64,000 nucleotides of DNA from Bryoerythrophyllum caledonicum. Taxonomy: Eukaryota; Streptophyta; Bryopsida; Pottiales; Pottiaceae. The first letter of the stretch is position 1. The number at the start of each line of letters is the position of its first letter. Below, piece after piece: positions 21,601-32,738 of this stretch. The translations under genes and the position numbers were made by a program. The stretch is from the NCBI GenBank assembly GCA_963971425.1, contig OZ020523.1:10598867-10662866 (forward strand), written 5' to 3'. Under the pieces are notes generated by a model. That model made no database searches. It was not told the DNA's origin and saw only the letters and a program-made list of their open reading frames with translations.

Positions 21601-23302
21601 ATCTGCTTTCTTGTGTGCATGAGCTAAGTGTTTGACACGATTCTTCATCACTTCACACTTCTTTTGGTCAGTTTTGGTCTCCTCTCATATGTGCTCAAAC
21701 CCACAACTTGATCCAGCTTGATGGACACAACCACTCATTCTTCTGCTCAACATTCTCGATACATTTCCTGTTCAAATAATGTAGACGCTTAAATTGACGG
21801 CAAAGCCAGTATACAAGAGGTAATTTAATTCCACCATGCTAGCTAGAGTGATGATTATGTCATTGAAAGTCATACCCTTAAGTGACCCCCCATATATATC
21901 AGACATGTCTAATTCCATATATACAGTACAATGAATGGATACGCCTAATCCAGACAAATATCTCATATGAATCAAGGATACAATTTTTTCAAAGTATTGT
22001 ATAATAATATCATACACTTCGCATGAAATTTTCAATGCAAAAAGAAGGATTCACCAAAGAATATAGAATAGGCTGCAGTACAACAAATTCATTCTAGGAT
22101 AGCATAGTTGCTTTTGGGAGGTTGAGCATGAAAAGTATGATATTGCGATGAAGTTACTAATCATAAAAAATGTACAGCATCTTTAAATTTCGTTAAAAAA
22201 TTTGTGCTGAAAATGGACATGATATGACCTTGTTCAAAATGTCAAAAGTCTTACAAGGAGCAAATGATTCTCTAGGAGTTTATATTTTTTAGCACCCATG
22301 AAGCTTTATGGAAAAGTAAGTTGTTGGAAGTCCATTGCAAATTAGTTATCATTTGTAGAATAGATTTCTCTACATAAGAATCTTGCCATGTAGAATGAAG
22401 CTCATGTTACTCGAACATTTATTCTTCAAATAAAATATTCATATAATGATTGGATTTCAAGGTAACTCCGCACATGTTGGATCTATTGGTTGATTTATTG
22501 GGTATATTTATATAGGCATTAAATTCAATACTTGAAGTTTCTTACATAATTTCTCCATGCAAGGTTTGTAAGTTCTTCAATATAAAATTAGACAAGGATA
22601 CTTCATTAATGATATGTTACTTGTTTATCTTGGACATTTGGAGGATTACAAAGACTCTCAAACAACCTTAATGTGTAGTAAATCCTCATAAACAACCTTA
22701 ATGTGTAGTAAATCCTCATATTTTTTATATGAAATTAAAGTTGGCAGGACCACTTGAGAAAAGTCGGCATATCAAAATCTCTAATTTTCATGTGGAAAAG
22801 ATGATTTTTTATTACCCTCTATGCTGCTATACAAGAACGTCTAATTCATGTTTCAATGAATCAAAAGATATTTCTTAGTTACAACAATATTATCTATTTG
22901 AACAAAAATTCTGGATGTTTGTAAAAGCATCTAGCAAAAAGGTTAAAATGCCTAAAGTACAATAAATTCTTCATCAGATAGGTTTTGGAAGTCTAGTGTG
23001 GAAAACAATTATTTTTCCATGAAACCACAATTGTGTCACATCTTCAAGTAAATGTTCAAAAATTTGTGATCAAAATGGGCATCATAGAAACTTGTTGAAA
23101 ATGTGAAAAGTTCTATAAGCCTAAGCAAACAATCCACTAGAAATTCATGTTGTAGCACTGACAAACTTTAAAAAGAAAGGATGTTTTTGGAGGTCCATTA
23201 CATATTGACTATTATCTGTGTAATTTGATATCTCCAAATTAATAATCTAACAATATAAAATGATGCTCAAATTACTTGTGCAGTTATTCTTCAAATCAAA
23301 TA
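21601..23302. other. AT-rich intergenic DNA with a short tandem duplication
   Basis: No gene recognised. AACCTTAATGTGTAGTAAAT occurs twice in tandem within 22,660-22,725 (unit about 31 bp). The open frame at 21,772-22,035 (minus) has no supporting features. Confidence 0.4.
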
Positions 23303-23397
23303 AGGTAAGTCCCCCATAACCAACCAGATCCCATAACCATGCTTATAAAATTGGGGTATATCAAACCTATGTCCATCCCATTACCACTCATTCAACC
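23303..23397 (-). mobile_element. Fragment of the 'AGGTAAGCC' MITE
   Basis: TA then AGGTAAGTCCCCCATAACCA and about 75 bp more match one end of the inverted copy at 56,615. The rest of the element is absent, so this is a truncated or decayed copy. Confidence 0.65.
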
Positions 23398-24563
23398 GAG
23401 GGAACATGCAAAGCTCGTGCTAGATGTAGGATTGGCGTTGCAAAGGAATAAGCCTAATCATACAAGCATTCGAAATGATGATCTCCTAGTGGAGCTTCAC
23501 ATGATTTATTAGAGCATTTTTCTATATCTTGACAGAACAAACTCTCAATGTATCAGTTTCATTTTGTGAAGACGAATTGAACCTAATGTGACCTGCTTTG
23601 GGTCGGGCAGGGAGAATTGGCCCATGACTCGTCCTCCCATGGATGGTAGTGAGGGATGATGGCTTTGTTTTCTCATCACAGCCTTAACCCATGAGCCTCT
23701 AACCAAGGTTAAGTCCGGTCAAACCCCCTACAAGAGCATGTGAGGTAGGTGGACATGGTCTCCCTTGTCTTTTAGTGAAGCATTTAATATGGGGCGCCAC
23801 TTTATTCATCCTCTCCACATGATGGACTTAATTTTGAATACAATATTGAAATAAGGACAAGTGTCATTCCTTGGAGAACTACCATCTTCATATTTACAAG
23901 AAGAATGTAGTGGACATAATTTTAAAACTAAATAAGACCTTGCCCCTTATTTTCTACTTGCACATTTCAAATTGTAAGTACCATCAAATACTCCGTAATT
24001 AGAAAATAATTTGGAAAGCAATCAACAACAAGGATGGATTAGGGTTTAGAATGCAAAGCCATATTCTTAGAAACACACTAGTTATATTTTCATTTGGGAA
24101 TTACAAATTTGAGTGCAAAGTGATCATTCTATGAGGTATGTGTTCTTCTCTTGACCTATAATTTTCCATTTAATTCTGATCTTATGTTTTACATATATAT
24201 TCAATTATTATGACATGACAAAAAAATTAGGACCATAGAAAGTTTCTTGGATGGATTAAAAAGGATATTATCAAGGGTTTATAAAGGGTATTATTTTTCA
24301 CTCTCCATGTATTTTGTTGGTTTTTCATTTTTAACCATAAACTATTCTTATTTCCTTTTTATTCATATAATTTATGTTCCTCTATTTTTTATTATTATAC
24401 ATAGGCATTTGAATTTATTTAATTTAATTTTCAAAATTTATCAATACGATTCATGGAACATGAAAAAGAACATGAAAAAGTCAAATATTATTAGTAGTGT
24501 ATATATTGCATGTGTATGGTATAATTGGAAAATATAGGTACCTTGTGGTGTGAAATATTAACC
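23398..24563. other. AT-rich intergenic DNA, no gene seen
   Basis: The open frame at 24,247-24,537 is very Phe/Tyr/Ile/Asn-rich, which is the composition expected of translated AT-rich DNA. No motifs are seen. Confidence 0.4.
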
Positions 24564-24815
24564 GGCGATGGGTATTTCCGAAGTCCCCATTAAGGACCAA
24601 CAATACTTGCATCCAAGGATGCGGCCATGGCGATGGATACTGTCCATGATATTTCAAGATGATACTTCATGATGGATATTGGAAAATGGTGATGAGTATT
24701 TTTTAAGTCTCCATTGAAGCCCATGAATACTTGCATATGAAATAGGGGCCACGGCGATGACTATTTGCTTATCATATTTGAATATGATATTTCATGACGG
24801 ATTTTGAAAAAAGAC
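24564..24815 (+). repeat. Two diverged tandem units of about 124 bp
   Basis: The first unit (from GGCGATGGGTATT) and the second (from GGTGATGAGTATT) share AATACTTGCAT, GATATTTCA and CATGA(C/T)GGAT in the same order. Confidence 0.55.
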
Positions 24816-25109
24816 AATGAAATTGTATGAGTTTTGAGATTCTTAGTACAAACATATTAGCATGAACAAAATTATATATCAATGCCTTATGGTATAGTTC
24901 TACATAATTTAACCATTAGGGGTCTACAAGAAGATAATTCAACAATCAACACAATCAAAAAATTGGAAATGAGTTTGTACACCAAAATTTAAGCATAAAG
25001 TATACCATGCAATTCAAGTGTTGAGAAGTAAATAGATTCAATATATTCATTACAACATCTTTTAAATGCAACTCTATTGCAAATACGTAAATTTATTTTT
25101 TTGGTCTAT

Positions 25110-26250
25110 TCACTCATCATCTTCATGAATAGCATTGTCACTAATACTACCACTCCCACTATTACTTACACTGTCACTCTCATTAGTACCATCACTCCCG
25201 CTTTCACTGTCATCTTCAACCTCATTGACTTCCTCTACCTCTTCATTGTCTTCATGAATATCCTCCATAGCGACTATAGAATGAGCAGCTCTATAAGCCT
25301 CACATGCAACTTCAAGCCGATCCATACGAGTTGCATTTTGTAAAGCATAGATGTCTCTGCACAATCCTACATGCCTTGCAATCCATTTATCATTCCCTTT
25401 TTTTAGCCTATGCCAAAAAATAATATATTTAAATGTTGATTACTATCACTAAGTCAAAGTACAACAAACATAACAATTTAAAATGCATGAAATGAGAAAA
25501 TAATGCAAAGAAATGACTTACGCAAGAAGTAAGACTTTGTGGTGATGTCAATCCATAACGTCCTTTTTTAATCCCCTACAAAAGCATTGATTATCTTTCT
25601 ACTTCAAATCCTTGAAGAGTTTCTTCATTTCCTCAGTGACACTCTTCAATTTCCTTAGAGCAGGAAACACCAAATTTGCAAATTTATCACAATCATGAAG
25701 AGCATCACATTTTTTGAAATCTAAAATACTTACTCCACAATCAGAAACTCCAAGAAGCTCCATGGTTCTTTTCCTTAGAAGTGTAACAACAATAGGGCAA
25801 TTCTTTTTGTCTTGGATCTCCAAAAATACCTGCTTCTCAAGCTTCAGTCACTCCTTCTCAACCCTTGTGGTCCACTGGTCAATCTTCTTGTTAAGGTCCA
25901 AACAAGCTCTCTTGAAACGGGACCCTAAGACTTTCAAACTCATATTTTTGGAATTCACATGCTTTCTTTTCTTACCTCAAACAATAGTTGATGAACATGA
26001 CACTCTCTTCTTATCAGGCAATGTCTTCCCATCTGCTTTCCTAAGATGATCAGATTATTGATGGCGGTATGCATACGGGCCAAACTTGCAAATCTTCTTT
26101 GAAAGAATTTTTTAAATGAAGAACTCATAGGGTTTTTCTTTCCTTTGTAGCTTTCTCCAATCACTGTCTTCCTTGGCAAATTGCTTGGCATTCTCAACCT
26201 CTTCAGACACATGGAAAAATGGCCATCTCTATCATACCTAGGGAGCAATA
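25110..26250 (-). pseudogene. Possible decayed plant gene or transposon accessory protein
   Basis: Three minus-strand fragments in sequence: 26,248-25,955 (basic), 25,823-25,599 (Lys/Leu-rich, helical, ending EEMKKLFKDLK) and 25,364-25,110 (very acidic, EDIHEDNEEVEEVNEVEDD). A basic part, a helical part and an acidic tail in order could be one broken protein, for example an accessory DNA-binding protein of a plant transposon. I do not recognise the family. Confidence 0.3.
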
Positions 26251-27304
26251 CAAGAAGTTAGCAAATATGTAATGTAGAGGGCAATATCCATTATAGAATG
26301 TAGGGATAGAGAACATCCATCCTTAGGAAACCGAACTGCAACCTGAACCCTAAATGAGAAATCCAACTTCAAAAAGCATATAGCCAACAAAGAACCCAAG
26401 TGCTGTCAATAGGAAATAGAAATGCGAAGAAAATTTCAAAAGATCAATTACAAAATTAGTTAAATTTATTATTAAAAAAATTAAAAATTTAATAAAATAG
26501 TGGCGAGATTGTAGGACCACTCCCGGCGACAACACAACCAAACCAACAATCAACAACAACACATACTCCATTCCAAACAAATCCCAAATAACAACTAAAA
26601 ACTCATTCAACAAAATCTACACAACAATTCCACTCAAAGAATCTTCTACTACGCATGATGACACAAACCTTAGTAAAGCAATGAAAGATTCACGTTACAT
26701 GGTCTAAACAGAGGTCGGCAATCACAAATCCAGTCAGAAGGTTTGATACTCACTTGAAAGAGCATAATGAAATGTAGAACACATGCACAACAAGCTAGTC
26801 CAAGCTCCTGAATTTGTCGAAGCTCCTGAATTTCATAAGGCCAAGTTAAATGAGACCTGAAATTACAACGTTCAAATCTCCTATAATCGGTGAATCAACA
26901 AGTGAACCTAATCAACAAAACCCTAAACCTGGCACCAAAACCCCATTAAAATTTGACGATGATATTTCACCAGGAACATCCACATGGAAAAGATAACAGG
27001 ATACACAAGATTGGGGACCCTAAGCTGCAGCTATTGAATCTCCCATACATACAAGGCGACTTTAATAAGAGATTTTCAAAAATACTATGCAACAGAAAAA
27101 TGTTTACGAAGTCGAACCCTGTGTAGTAGGACAATTTTGACAAGTGCACAACGTGGCGCAGCAGAATCTCGAGGTGCCCCATCGTGTTGCGCCCAGTACT
27201 AATCAAGGCAACCAACCTTTGAAAATCCAACAAAACTACCCTAAACTTAACACCCAAGAACTTTTGTGCTAGAAATACTACCAAGCATGGAAAAGATAAA
27301 TGAT
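26251..27304. other. Intergenic DNA, no gene seen
   Basis: Open frames at 26,350-26,613 and 26,967-27,284 (minus) lack motifs. Confidence 0.4.
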
Positions 27305-27600
27305 TTACCTACAAATTGGAGTGGGTGAGTTGTTGTGAAGAGGCGCGAAGACAACGGAGAGGCGGAGGTGGTGAGGCGCGGAGGTTGAGGATGCGGGGGT
27401 ACTGTTGAGGCTGAGGAGGCTGTTGAGAGAGATGAGCAGAGCTGACATTGGAGGACAATGGAGAGATGAGAAGAGGTTGTTCTGCACGGAGGTTGACAAC
27501 TCGAGGCATAGAGGTTGACAGAGCGGAGGCGGTGAGGCGTAGAGGATGAGAGCGATGGATAGGGAGAGCGGAGCGAGAGGGAGAGCGACGGGAGACCTCA
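27305..27600 (+). repeat. Purine-rich, GAGGCGGAGG-like low-complexity tract
   Basis: The plus strand is rich in imperfect repeats such as GAGGCG(C/G)GGAGG and GAGGTTGA. The overlapping Ser/Leu/Pro-rich minus-strand frames are a by-product of this composition. Confidence 0.6.
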
Positions 27601-27651
27601 TATGACCTCGACTGACCTCCTCATTCATTGTCCATCGGACGGACAATCAGC

Positions 27652-27976
27652 CCCCCCTCGTTTGGCCCACGGCGAATTGACCCCCTCGTTGGGAGTTATC
27701 CAAGGGAGCCACAAGGTGGTGGAGCCAATTCTGGCCCCTATTTTGTTTTTGGATGGGTCCCTAATTATAGTAAAGGAAGATCCATTTGGGTAAACAATGA
27801 CCGTAGGCCGAAAATTTGTCCAAAAAAATCCAAAAAAAACCTCTGGACTCCCCAAAATAAGAAGGCCAGAAAAATGACCCTACGCAATTAAGATGGATCC
27901 ACCTCGAGTAACTCCCAACGAGGGGTCAATTTGCCCTGGGCCCTCATTTGTTGTCCATCGGGACAAGCAAGGGGGG
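27652..27976. mobile_element. MITE with long inverted ends (CCCCCCTCGTTTGGCC type)
   Basis: The left end and the inverted right end align for about 70 bp with gaps, sharing AATTGACCCC(C)TCGTTGGGAG and the outer CCCCCCT. It is about 325 bp and non-coding. No clear target duplication is visible. Confidence 0.6.
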
Positions 27977-28197
27977 TACACTAAGGATGACATTTAGTGT
28001 AGCGCCCAGTAAATGACTTGTAAATGCTACAAGTTTTTACTTTAAGTGAATATTTTTACCAACTATGTTTATAATGATCCTCTTATTTGAATACTATAGA
28101 GAGTTGTGCTCTTGGTAAAAATTGGCATCAAGAGTAAAAACTTATCGCATTTACAAGCCATTTATTGAGCACTACACTAAATGTCATCTTTAGTGTA
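27977..28197. mobile_element. MITE with palindromic TACACTAA ends
   Basis: The terminal 26 bp (TACACTAAGGATGACATTTA...) and the inverted right end differ at one base, and the similarity continues inward (AAATG(A/G)CTTGTAAATGC). It is 221 bp. The ends resemble those of the 554-bp element at 3,411-3,964 and can be read as TA-CACTA...TAGTG-TA. It directly abuts the preceding MITE. Confidence 0.7.
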
Positions 28198-28940
28198 GTT
28201 CTCCATGGGCCGTAACGCTGAGGGTGGGACAGTACTGTACAGTACTTGCCACATTAATATATTTCTTACATTCTCGAATAGCGGGCCATGAGTCAGCAGA
28301 TAAGGGTCCATCTTCTTATACTTTGGTGGAGACGACTGCCTCACGTCCAGGGGTTCGATGCACTCTCGCACTGGTAAGATTAGTGCAGGGCACCAGTGAT
28401 TTCATTTTCCAGCTATTTGCTACACTTGAAATATGGTTGCAAATATCTATGAAAGTGGTTTGGCACTCAAGGGAGGAAAAGATAGACTGCGGAACTCAGT
28501 ATCTCCTCAACTTCAGCTAAGTGTAACCTGGATATCATCAGGTGATCACGAAAGCGTCACATAAATTTCGCCCATTTGTTTCATGAATATTTAAAAGTAT
28601 CATGACCGCAAAATACTTTCAGTTTTTCTAAAGTTCCTGCTGTACCCTGTGCTCTTTAAATATACGAACAGTTTCTTTTAGTTTTTCAGAACTGGAGGGA
28701 TAATTGACTGGGTAAGTGCAACAGTCAGAGGACGTTGAAAAAGCTGGCCACAATACACGTGTGATGAGTCATGGTTGAATTTCAAGGTGGGTACCCGAGA
28801 GTGTCCTTCTAGAAATGATACCTTCCTTGTCCCTCTCTATTCCAGTACGACCTCACTTTGCGAATGCAAGGCCCAAGTTAGACCAGCTACTGGACTCCAG
28901 AAAAATCCGATCCTCTTGAGTCTGTAAGCAATAGTGTTAG
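28198..28940 (+). other. Gene-like fragment, diverged repeat of 640-870
   Basis: 28,268-28,500 repeats the order of words found at 640-870. It is followed by sequence with several plausible splice signals (for example TCTATTCCAG at about 28,850) but no coding frame I can support. This may be a duplicated non-coding or decayed gene. Confidence 0.3.
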
Positions 28941-28944
28941 GTGG

Positions 28945-29470
28945 ATCAGGAGACTTTGACTTCACTTGGTATTAGAGTTTGCACTACACAAGGTCTAAAT
29001 TTTATATAATCATGTTGATCATGATATTAACTCCTTGTACACCAATTTTTAGAGGTAGAGAAGGGGTACAACATATTCAAAAAATAGTGCAAGGAGTGCA
29101 GGTTCAAAAAGTGCCAATTCACCTTTAAATTTTTTGGGAACAAAATGGGTTTTAGAATGATATATCAAACGGTCAAAAAGAAGGTTTACACCACGCCTTG
29201 TAAAAGAAAAGATGAAAGTGGAAAATATGAAGATCTCAACGTATGATGTGGAAAAGAAGGAGTTTTTTTGGTTCCTTGCCCAACAATGTGTGGCAATGTA
29301 TGAAAATCTTTGACTTTGAATGAAATGCATTTTGTCACTACAGACTAGAAATGATTTTTGACAACATGAAAGGAATCCGTATTACTTGCTAGTATTGAAA
29401 AATCTCAAATTTACTAAAGTGTCCTAGCAAAAGTTTTTGGAGTTGCCCCACATGCCCGCACTTGACAATA
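28945..29470 (+). mobile_element. 5'-truncated TTAA-family copy
   Basis: It starts within the family 5' half (GACTTTGACTTCACTTGGT) and runs through the 3' half (GTGCAAGGAGTG, AAGATCTCAACG, CAACAATGTGTGG) up to the start of the next element, which appears to have inserted into it or next to it. Confidence 0.6.
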
Positions 29471-29480
29471 TTCCCTTTAA

Positions 29481-30404
29481 CCCCTAAAGGACCACGACCA
29501 TTTTCGCTCTAAAACTAGTCCAAAACTGCCACTGCCAAAAAGAGACATGAAAATCACATTTTAAAGTGAATTTCGGATTTTCAACCGTAAGATCTTAAAA
29601 TAGACTTCCACATAAACATGCCATCAAATTTTGGTTGCGATCCACCGCACGAATTGATAGATTTTAGTGTTTAAAGTCAAAACAATGGTTCATTTTCATC
29701 CCTGCGTTGAGTAGATCAGCTGACTTTGACTTCATTTTGTATCAAATTTTTGCATTGTACAAGGTCAAAATCTTTTACCATTGTCTTAAGCATGATGTTG
29801 TTATCCAACACACCAATTTTTAGAGGTAAAAAAGGAGGGTAGCATATTCAAAACAAGTGTGCAAGGAGTGGAGGTTCAAAAATTGTCATTTCATGTTTTA
29901 TTTTTTTGTGAACTACGTATGTATTCAAATGATAATCCAAACGGTCAATAAAAAGGTTTTCACCACATATTGTTGTTCAAAAAATAAAAAGTGAAAAATA
30001 TGAAGATATCTAGGTTTTATGTAGAAAAGATGAAATTTGTTTCCCCCGTTGCCCAAGTGAAAATGTTTGACTTGGAATAAAATGCCTTTTTACACTAAAG
30101 ACTAGAATTTTTTTTGAAAATTTTCAAAAAAGGAAATATTCTTTATATGTGTGAAAAATCTCAATGTCAATAGAAACTTTTGTCAAAAATTTTGGAGGTG
30201 CCCGAAGTCCCCACTTTTGGCTTTAAGTGGTACTAACTTTCAAACCACAAATCCAAAAAAAAATATATATATATATATCTCCACAAAGCTCCTATCAGAT
30301 CCTATCTTGAAATAAAAATTCAATTAAAAAGGATTTTTTTTCGAATTGTAGGTACATGCCCAAAATCCAAAATGACCCCGGGGGGACGTTTGGTTCCTTA
30401 GGGG
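29481..30404 (+). mobile_element. Short TTAA-family transposon, best-preserved ends
   Basis: TTAA at 29,477-29,480 and at 30,405-30,408 flank a 924-bp element with ends CCCCTAAAGGACCA and TGGTTCCTTAGGGG. The interior shows the full family order. No open frame is present. A TTAA duplication with a C-rich terminus is the pattern of piggyBac- or Kolobok-type target use. It includes an (AT)n run at about 30,263-30,278. Confidence 0.85.
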
Positions 30405-30408
30405 TTAA

Positions 30409-31043
30409 GTTGGCATAACTTCTATTTTATGTGTTTGATGAGAATAAAACTTATACTCCCACATACCTCTTGTCTTCTTGCATCTTTATACAAAATTTCA
30501 AGAATTGCAAATATAAATTGCAACCATGGGAACGTGCCTGAAATTTGCAAGAGCCCACCTCGAGAGATTTTTCATTTAGGGGTAAACTAAAATTCTTCAT
30601 AGTTTCAATCCCTGCATTCCCAAGAGTTCCCTTGGGGCACTTTTGAAGATTTGGATAGGTTACTATGTTGTCAATTTATAACATTCTTCAATGAAAATTT
30701 TATTGTAAATGGACATTACTAAAAGCCTTGGGTGAGTATAATTTTTTTTAAATCCGACATTGAATGAAAAGTTATGCCATCTTAAAGAAAAACGTCTCTA
30801 GAGCAGGCACGTCGAGCAGCTCCAACTTTTTTTTGCTAAAACACTTTCTTGAATGTAATGTTTTCAACAAGTAAAATGAACAACACGGAAAACGCCGAGT
30901 CAGAGCAGGTGTTGTCCTTCGACATTGAGATAGGTGTATAGGAAGTATAGGAGCGGGAGGAGGGGGGCCCATCAAACAGACTACATATTAAAAGGGGACC
31001 ATCCAACCAAAGCCATAAGAGATTGCAGAGCTTTAAAACGCTA
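30409..31043. other. Intergenic DNA with an inverted TTAA-family 3' fragment
   Basis: About 30,620-30,870 matches, on the minus strand, the 3' half seen at 13,300-13,520 (TTCAATGAAAATTTTA, AAATCCGACAT, GCTAAAACACT). No gene. Confidence 0.5.
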
Positions 31044-31045
31044 TA

Positions 31046-31397
31046 AGATAAGCCCCCCTAAAATCGACAAGTTAACGAATGCGCATATATGAAGAGAGGA
31101 GATAACAATACTATTATTTTCAGTGATAGCCAATAGAATTACAATTCCAACCCAAGTCATTTCATATTTTTCCGATGAGAACTGAATTAGTTATGAATTT
31201 TCAAACTATGCAACCATGTTTAGTGGGTGGCCAGCAGTAGATACCCCCATAACCAACGCTCAAAAGCAAGGGTCTTGACTGATAGCAAACCTCCATTTGG
31301 AGTTGAGTTGGTGGTAATGGAATGGAAGAGGGTTGGATACACCCCAATTTCATGGGCGTTGGCTATGGGTTTTTGTTGGTTATGGGGAGGCTTACCT
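31046..31397 (+). mobile_element. 'AGGTAAGCC' MITE, copy 2
   Basis: 352 bp, ends AGATAAGCCCCCC and GGGGAGGCTTACCT, flanked by TA. Nearly collinear with copy 1 at 1,116 throughout, including GTGGGTGGCCAGCAGTAG and GGAAGAGGGTTGGATA. Confidence 0.8.
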
Positions 31398-31514
31398 TAA
31401 TCCTTTCACTACCAATCAACATGACAAACAACAATGTACACGTCAGCACTGAACAGAAAAGATGGCCAAAATTTCTTCCCCCATGAGGAGCCTAGTCATA
31501 GAAATTCAATCTTA

Positions 31515-31857
31515 GGGCCAGTTTACACTAAGGTGAAGAAGTGCACCGGTCGGTCAAGAAGGCATGCCCAAGACATGTTTATTTGAGGCAAAGAAGTTCT
31601 CCGGAGGCCTTGTTTCTTGTCCGAGGCTTTGAGCTCGCTGAAGAAACTTAACCTCCAGAGAACCTCCCCTCCAAAAAGTGTCGCCACATTGGCAGCCATG
31701 TCATTTTTTTATCCATGCACAAAGTTCTCCACCGGAGGACTTGTGGCCGTAGTGTAAACCCCCATTAGAGAAGAGCATCACTCATGGCCAATCAAATTTT
31801 AGAATTCTCCTACAATTGATGACCAGCGGACTTCTTGACCGTATTGTAAGCTGGCCC
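31515..31857. mobile_element. PIF/Harbinger-like MITE with TTA duplication
   Basis: TTA (31,512-31,514 and 31,858-31,860) flanks a 343-bp element. Its ends GGGCCAGTTTACACTAAGG and (inverted) GGGCCAGCTTACAATACGG match at 28 of 35 positions. A 3-bp TTA duplication and GGGCC terminus are typical of PIF/Harbinger. Confidence 0.75.
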
Positions 31858-31860
31858 TTA

Positions 31861-32738
31861 ACTGCGGCGATGTACACTTGCCGAACAGATGGGTATACTC
31901 GGCGACCACCACCTCAACAAAAGTTTTACATGTAGTATTCCCAACCTGTCTTTCTGCAAAAATCTATACTAGATAACTACAACCATATATTTTTCTAAAC
32001 AAAAATGAACTTCACATGCACCAAGAGCGAATGCAACAAAATCTCTACCGTCTTGTTTGCGCCTTTCACTTCAACTTTGGGCGTCCTTCGGGCCAGAAAA
32101 GTCGTGTAGGTTGCTGGCTTGCTGCTGCTGTGACTGCTCGCTTGCGTTTGTCCTCGAAGCTCCTGCTGGCGGTGGTGTGCCACTGCCTTCACCTGAACGC
32201 AACACCAAGGATTCATTTAGAGATCCTCCGGAGAGGAACATATGGTTCAATCTCGTCATTTTACACTGGAGCGGCTTGGTAGAAAGAATTGCAGTAAAAT
32301 AAGAATGGGGCGAATAAGAGTGGGGAAAGAATGAAGCTATAACTCACCTCAGCCTTCTGTGGATACTAATGAGATTATAAACTATACACCATGCAACGTG
32401 AGTACGAAGAGTGAAACTCTACACCAAATTGCCCCACAACATTTGGTCTGTATTCATTACTGACTCAAGTGATACAAAGGTGCACTTAACAATAAAGTGC
32501 ATGTTCTGCATGGACAAACTTGCTACAATATGCGTGAAAATAGCCAAATGACCAAACCCTTGGTCATGAGCTTATCATCTCACAACTCTCAGCAGCAAAG
32601 AACAAGGGATCCTAACAAACTGTAACAGAATAACAACCTCATCAAGTGACTATCGGTTGATGCTTCTTGAGGACGGATGATGTGGGGTGATTTTCCACAA
32701 TCTATTTTCTACGTTCCCCTTCCTCGTTCCCCTGATAT
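31861..32738. other. Flank of the Copia element; no LTR recognised
   Basis: Contains short overlapping frames at 31,995-32,302 on both strands without motifs. The retrotransposon 3' LTR should lie here, but I find no matching repeat on the other side, so I cannot define it. Confidence 0.35.

Noticed and set aside
24247-24537. Small membrane protein rich in Phe/Ile/Tyr
   Set aside because: Amino-acid content is what AT-rich noncoding DNA gives by chance; no charge pattern, signal or conserved repeat copy.
27305-27646. Ser/Leu/Pro-rich protein on the minus strand
   Set aside because: The underlying DNA is a purine-rich imperfect repeat, giving several overlapping frames of the same kind.
28340-28370. 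tRNA-like GGGGTTCGATGCAC
   Set aside because: Resembles a T-loop but no acceptor or anticodon stems could be paired around it.
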